A stretch of DNA of 8,773 nucleotides from Bacillota bacterium (lineage in GTDB: Bacteria > Bacillota > Clostridia > Lachnospirales > Lachnospiraceae), in contig JAGFXQ010000130.1 in NCBI GenBank assembly GCA_017861355.1, positions 1 through 8,773 of the forward strand, in the 5' to 3' direction. The notes under the pieces were generated by a model that worked only from the letters and a program-made list of their open reading frames with translations, made no database searches and was not told the origin of the DNA. A program made the position numbers and the translations under genes. Numbering within the stretch: the stretch's first letter is position 1; each line of letters starts with the position of its first letter. This document shows, piece by piece, positions 5,085 to 8,773 of the stretch.

Positions 5085-6167
5085 ATGATAGGGAAGATAC
5101 ATCACATAAAAAATGGCCGGGTTATATCAATTGCTTCCATTAGTAGTATTGTAGTGGGAATTCTACTGATTGTGCTTGGCATGACATACTATAAGTACCA
5201 GATCTCGGAACTCGGAATTACGGACACGACTCAGTATCAGGAGTACAAATACCATTATGCCCTGATCTCAGAGGAAGAAGATGCGGAGTTCTGGGAGGCG
5301 ATTTATCAGGGAGCCCTGGATAAAGGAAAAGAAGAAGATGCCTATGTAGAGCGGTTGGGTAAGAATCTGTCGGTTAATTATTCCTTAGAGGACCTGATGA
5401 AGATAGCAATTGCATCAAAGGTGGACGGAATTATTCTGGAACCGAATGGGGAAGAGACGATTAATGAATTGGTTAATGTAGCAGATGAGGCAGGGATTCC
5501 GGTGGTAACGGTACTGAAGGACACCTATCAAAGCAACAGTTCCTCTCAGTATCATAATGATGTCAACCCCAGCAAACGTATCAGCTTCGTTGATATTAAC
5601 AGCTATAGTCAGGGACAAGCCTACGGCAAACAGGTTGCGGAGATTACAGATGCAGGCAAGAGTAATGTTGTGGTTCTTATGAATGATGATGAAAAGGATT
5701 CCAGCCAGAACGTGATCTACACCAGTATTCTTGAGATGATTGATACGCGTAAGGTGACTGTGAAAGCAGTTAAGATTAATACGCAGAGTGCGTTCAGCTC
5801 AGAGGAGGATATCCGCAACATTATTATGAGCAAAGATAATCCGCCGGAAGTATTGGTGTGCCTTACCTCGAAGGATACCTTAAGTGCTTATCAAGCAGTG
5901 GTAGATTATAATAAGGTTGGACAGATTGATATTATCGGATATTACGATTCGGATTATATTCTGAAGGCGATTGAAAAGAATATCGTTCATTCCACAATGA
6001 CAACCGATGCAAACCTGATGGGCGCATATTGTGTGGAAGCTTTAACCGAATATCGTAAGACGAATAAAGTAAATGATTACTACTCTGTTGGTATCATAGT
6101 AATCAATAAAGATAACGTTGATCAATATATTCAGGACAATACCATGGAAGAAGTGGATGACAAATAG
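5085..6167 (+). CDS. Membrane-anchored periplasmic-binding-protein-like sugar sensor
   Basis: Predicted 360-residue extracytoplasmic ligand-binding protein of the type I periplasmic binding protein family (ribose/xylose/galactose type). A short basic N-terminus is followed by one transmembrane helix (about 13-36, VISIASISSIVVGILLIVLG). There is no lipobox cysteine, so it stays anchored by that helix rather than by lipid. The binding fold runs from about 55 to 340, with recognisable pieces FWEAIYQGALDKG, DGIILEPNGEETINELV, AGIPVVTV, YSQGQAYGKQVAE and IIGYYDSDYILKAIE. It is the first gene of an operon with a YesM-type kinase and YesN-type regulator, which points to a signalling rather than transport role, as for clostridial XylFII. 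The ligand is unknown. GAGG at 5072-5075 supports ATG 5085; ATGs at 5037, 5061 and 5070 are in frame but lack a ribosome site, and 5037 lies inside the leader inverted repeat. Confidence 0.82.
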   Translation: MIGKIHHIKNGRVISIASISSIVVGILLIVLGMTYYKYQISELGITDTTQYQEYKYHYALISEEEDAEFWEAIYQGALDKGKEEDAYVERLGKNLSVNYSLEDLMKIAIASKVDGIILEPNGEETINELVNVADEAGIPVVTVLKDTYQSNSSSQYHNDVNPSKRISFVDINSYSQGQAYGKQVAEITDAGKSNVVVLMNDDEKDSSQNVIYTSILEMIDTRKVTVKAVKINTQSAFSSEEDIRNIIMSKDNPPEVLVCLTSKDTLSAYQAVVDYNKVGQIDIIGYYDSDYILKAIEKNIVHSTMTTDANLMGAYCVEALTEYRKTNKVNDYYSVGIIVINKDNVDQYIQDNTMEEVDDK

Positions 6168-6181
6168 ATGAGGGCAAGGCT

Positions 6182-7678
6182 ATGAAAGCAAACGAAAAAA
6201 AAGGCTCTATCCGAAGAAGATTGGTACTGGTATTTGCATTTTCTTCAATTGTGGTATTTTTTGCAAATATGTTCATGTATTCCAATATCAATAAATCCAT
6301 CGGGACCATCGATGAAGTATATAAGAGTAATGTGGAATTCAATGAATTGTTAGAATCATTGACCAATGTTCATGATTATGTTTACGAATATCTGAATACC
6401 AAGACCTCAAATTCTCTGGAGAATTATTACCGAAGCGAAGAGAATTATCGAAGTCTTGTTAATGAACTGAGTGATAAGATCTATGATAATGATATTATCC
6501 TGATGCAGAAAAATATCAAGAATATGTCGGAAAACTACCTTAATATCATGGCAGATACGGTTGACTATAAACGAGGTCGTAAAATCGAGAAGTACATGGT
6601 GAATTATGAAAAAGGTACTGAGATGTACAACTATATCAGCACCTATATCAATAGTCTGAACAATCAACAATTCATGTATAATTCTGTGAACTATGACAGG
6701 CTCCTTCTAGCACTTCGTTATTTGGAGATTATCAGTACAATTGTATTATTGGTTATTACCTCTTTTAATGTGATCCTGATTATTATTGTAACCAGAAGTA
6801 TTACGGGTCCTCTGATGAAGCTGACAAAGGTGGCGCATGAGGTAGCCGGAGGTAATTTTGAAGTGGATCTGGTTCAGGTAGATTCCTCTGATGAGGTAGA
6901 GGTTGTTACGAAGGCATTTAACAATATGATTGTGAGTATTCATCAGTACATCATACAAATCAAAGAGAACATGGAACTGGAAAGTAAGATGATGGAGCAG
7001 GAACTTATGATGACCAACCATCTGAAGGATGCACAGTTAAAATATCTTCAGGCACAGATTAATCCTCACTTTCTATTCAATACATTGAATGCCGGTGCCC
7101 AGCTTGCCATGATGGAGGGAGCGGATAAGACCTGTCTCTTCATCGAAAATATGGCAGACTTCTTTCGCTCCAATATGAAGAGCTTTGATCAGGACTCTAC
7201 GATCCGGGATGAGATAAAGCTGGTAGACAGCTATATCTACATTCTGAATGTGAGATTTTCCGGAGGAATACATTTCTTTAAGGACGTAGACGAGAGTCTT
7301 CTGGATATCCGTGTTCCCAGCATGATATTACAGCCGGTTGTTGAGAATGCAGTTAATTATGGTATCCGCGATATTGATTATGAAGGCAAGATATTCTTGT
7401 CCGTATACAGAACGGAAGAGAATATCGAGATAACCATTGAAGATAATGGAACGGGTGTAAAACAAAGTATCATCGACCGTATCATGAATGCAAAGCTGGA
7501 GGATAGTGCTGCATTGAAAGAAAGCAATATTTCTAAGGATTCCAACGGTATCGGACTTGGAAATGTGATAAATAGGCTACGGCTATATTATGATATGGAA
7601 GAAGTGTTTTCTATTGAAAGTGAAGGACAGAATAAGGGTACTAAGGTGACGATTTATATTCCTTTGGATCATCATTAA
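6182..7678 (+). CDS. YesM/LytS-type sensor histidine kinase
   Basis: Predicted 498-residue membrane histidine kinase. The layout is TM1 at about 13-33, an extracytoplasmic helical region of about 145 residues, TM2 at about 181-204, a HAMP linker (about 205-258, SITGPLMKLTKVAHEVAGGN), a coiled-coil segment rich in M/E, and a His_kinase domain (PF06580 type). The phospho-acceptor is H296 in QINPHFLFNTLN. The ATPase domain has N389 in the N-box (LQPVVENAVNYGI), D421 in EDNGTGV and the glycine-rich GIGLGNVINRL near 456-467. This N-H-F-L-F-N type kinase normally phosphorylates a YesN-type regulator, encoded next door. The helical outer domain lacks a recognisable sensor fold, so the upstream binding protein probably supplies ligand recognition. 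It starts 14 nt after the preceding stop, with GAGGG upstream. Confidence 0.93.
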   Translation: MKANEKKGSIRRRLVLVFAFSSIVVFFANMFMYSNINKSIGTIDEVYKSNVEFNELLESLTNVHDYVYEYLNTKTSNSLENYYRSEENYRSLVNELSDKIYDNDIILMQKNIKNMSENYLNIMADTVDYKRGRKIEKYMVNYEKGTEMYNYISTYINSLNNQQFMYNSVNYDRLLLALRYLEIISTIVLLVITSFNVILIIIVTRSITGPLMKLTKVAHEVAGGNFEVDLVQVDSSDEVEVVTKAFNNMIVSIHQYIIQIKENMELESKMMEQELMMTNHLKDAQLKYLQAQINPHFLFNTLNAGAQLAMMEGADKTCLFIENMADFFRSNMKSFDQDSTIRDEIKLVDSYIYILNVRFSGGIHFFKDVDESLLDIRVPSMILQPVVENAVNYGIRDIDYEGKIFLSVYRTEENIEITIEDNGTGVKQSIIDRIMNAKLEDSAALKESNISKDSNGIGLGNVINRLRLYYDMEEVFSIESEGQNKGTKVTIYIPLDHH

Positions 7679-7707
7679 ATAACAACGATAAGAATAAGGA
7701 GATATTT

Positions 7708-8773
7708 ATGTACAAGATTATGTTGGCAGATGATGAAGGAATCGTGATCGATTCTTTGCGGTTTATTATCGAGAAAAATTTTAGTGATATCTGTATGGTG
7801 GAGCACGCAACCACAGGTCGAAGTGTAATTGAGCTTGCAGAGAAATTCAAACCGGACATTGCGATTATGGATATTCAGATGCCGGGAATCAACGGGATCG
7901 AAGCAATGAAAGAAATCAGAAAGACCAATAGCTCTGTCTTATTTATAGTAATGACGGCCTATGATAAATTCAATTATGCGAAAGAAGCCATCAATCTGGG
8001 CGTTTTGGAATATCTTACGAAACCGGTGAATCACACGGTTATTGTAAATGTGCTTCAGAAAGCGATGGATATTATCGAAGAAGATCGTAAGAAAAGAAGT
8101 AATGATCTCTTGATCCGTGAGAAGCTTGAGATTGTAGTACCGATCATCGAAAGCGATTTTGTCTATGCAGCGATCTCGGGGGATGATCTGACCCAGGCAG
8201 AAGCAAACTTTCGTAATCTGCTTGGAATAAGAGAAGATTATGGAATGATGATGGTTATGGAATTCGGAGATTCAATTGAAGACGGAATGCTTACGAATCC
8301 GGTCGGAGTCAGCGTTAAGGCACAGTCCTTTTATCCTGTAATACGCGAAAATCTGAAGGAGGAGTTCGCTTGTATCGTCGGTCCAATTATGGTGAATAAA
8401 ATAGTAATCTTTCTACCGAGTGGAAAACCAACACAGGAGTATGATGATAGAATTGTATTAATTGAAACGATGCGAAGAGTGATCCGGGATCTGACGAAGC
8501 GTATCGATGTACAATTCAAGGTTGGTATCGGTTCGGTTACTCCGATGTCCAGATTGAGTGATTCTTATAAAGAAGCATTGAGTGCGATACGAAACAGTAA
8601 AGGAAGAGTAGTTCATATCAAGGACCTGCCGATCGGATGTGAGTATGAGGAGGATTATCCGATTGAAATAGAGAGAACCTTATTCGAAAAGATCGAGAAA
8701 GGTAACTTAGAGGGCACTAAGGAAGAGGCAAACCGATTCTTTGACTGGATGGTAGAACATTATCCGGACTGTG
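7708..8773 (+). CDS. YesN-type response regulator, partial (3' end outside window)
   Basis: The first 355 residues are visible. The receiver domain occupies about 1-120: acidic pocket D8-D9-E10 in MLADDEG, phospho-acceptor D55 in IAIMDIQMPG, T83 in VMTAYD and K105 in YLTKPVN are all intact. After a linker helix (QKAMDIIEEDRKK), residues of about 140-310 form the middle region typical of long YesN proteins, with GIGSVTPMSRLSDSYKEAL, resembling a degenerate GGDEF-like fold. Family members are about 500-540 residues long and end in an AraC-type DNA-binding domain; that part should lie just beyond 8773. TAAGGAG (7695-7701) lies 6 nt before the ATG. The gene starts 29 nt after the kinase stop and is the natural phosphorylation partner of that kinase. 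Confidence 0.92.
   Translation, partial: MYKIMLADDEGIVIDSLRFIIEKNFSDICMVEHATTGRSVIELAEKFKPDIAIMDIQMPGINGIEAMKEIRKTNSSVLFIVMTAYDKFNYAKEAINLGVLEYLTKPVNHTVIVNVLQKAMDIIEEDRKKRSNDLLIREKLEIVVPIIESDFVYAAISGDDLTQAEANFRNLLGIREDYGMMMVMEFGDSIEDGMLTNPVGVSVKAQSFYPVIRENLKEEFACIVGPIMVNKIVIFLPSGKPTQEYDDRIVLIETMRRVIRDLTKRIDVQFKVGIGSVTPMSRLSDSYKEALSAIRNSKGRVVHIKDLPIGCEYEEDYPIEIERTLFEKIEKGNLEGTKEEANRFFDWMVEHYPDC

Noticed and set aside
1..8773. CRISPR array, insertion sequence or tRNA
   Set aside because: No regularly spaced repeats, transposase-like frame, terminal inverted repeats or cloverleaf sequence seen on either strand.

Overview
The window looks like chromosomal DNA from a low-GC, Gram-positive, anaerobic-type Firmicute, most likely a Lachnospiraceae/Clostridium relative. 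This is inferred from strong AGGAGG ribosome-binding sites, the A/T-rich composition, a CD3324-type small HTH protein, a short rubrerythrin-like ferritin-family protein and a YesM/YesN-type sensor module. No mobile element, tRNA, rRNA or CRISPR array is visible.

Left part (1-1900, + strand): a histidine-phosphatase-family gene overlaps rlmH by 29 nt. rlmH encodes the 23S rRNA pseudouridine-1915 methyltransferase. A ferritin-like diiron protein follows and ends at a strong intrinsic terminator. A good promoter (TTGAAA-N17-TAAAAT) precedes the phosphatase gene and argues for a start at 182.

Middle part (1900-4914, - strand): read in its own direction this holds a cytoplasmic Zn-dependent N-acetylmuramoyl-L-alanine amidase (TTG start), a cold-shock protein with an unusual perfect 21-bp hairpin plus T7 tract in its leader, a small CD3324-type HTH protein, a PfkB-family sugar/nucleoside kinase, and a decayed gene. 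The decayed gene's ATG overlaps the kinase stop codon (ATGA). It carries an in-frame TAA yet keeps a recognisable S4-like C-terminal domain, resembling what I recall of DUF1062 proteins.

Right part (5000-8773, + strand): an operon encodes a membrane-anchored periplasmic-binding-protein-like sensor, a YesM/LytS-type histidine kinase and a YesN-type response regulator that runs off the window. The arrangement matches the three-component sugar-sensing systems known from clostridia (XylFII-LytS-YesN is the characterised example). The binding protein would capture a ligand outside the cell, the kinase would transduce the signal, and the regulator would control a transporter or catabolic operon that is not visible here. 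An extended -10 promoter and a 9-bp inverted repeat lie in the leader of this operon.

The most interesting items are the leader hairpin of the cold-shock gene, the three-component sensor with its leader inverted repeat, and the decaying gene fused by ATGA overlap to the kinase gene.
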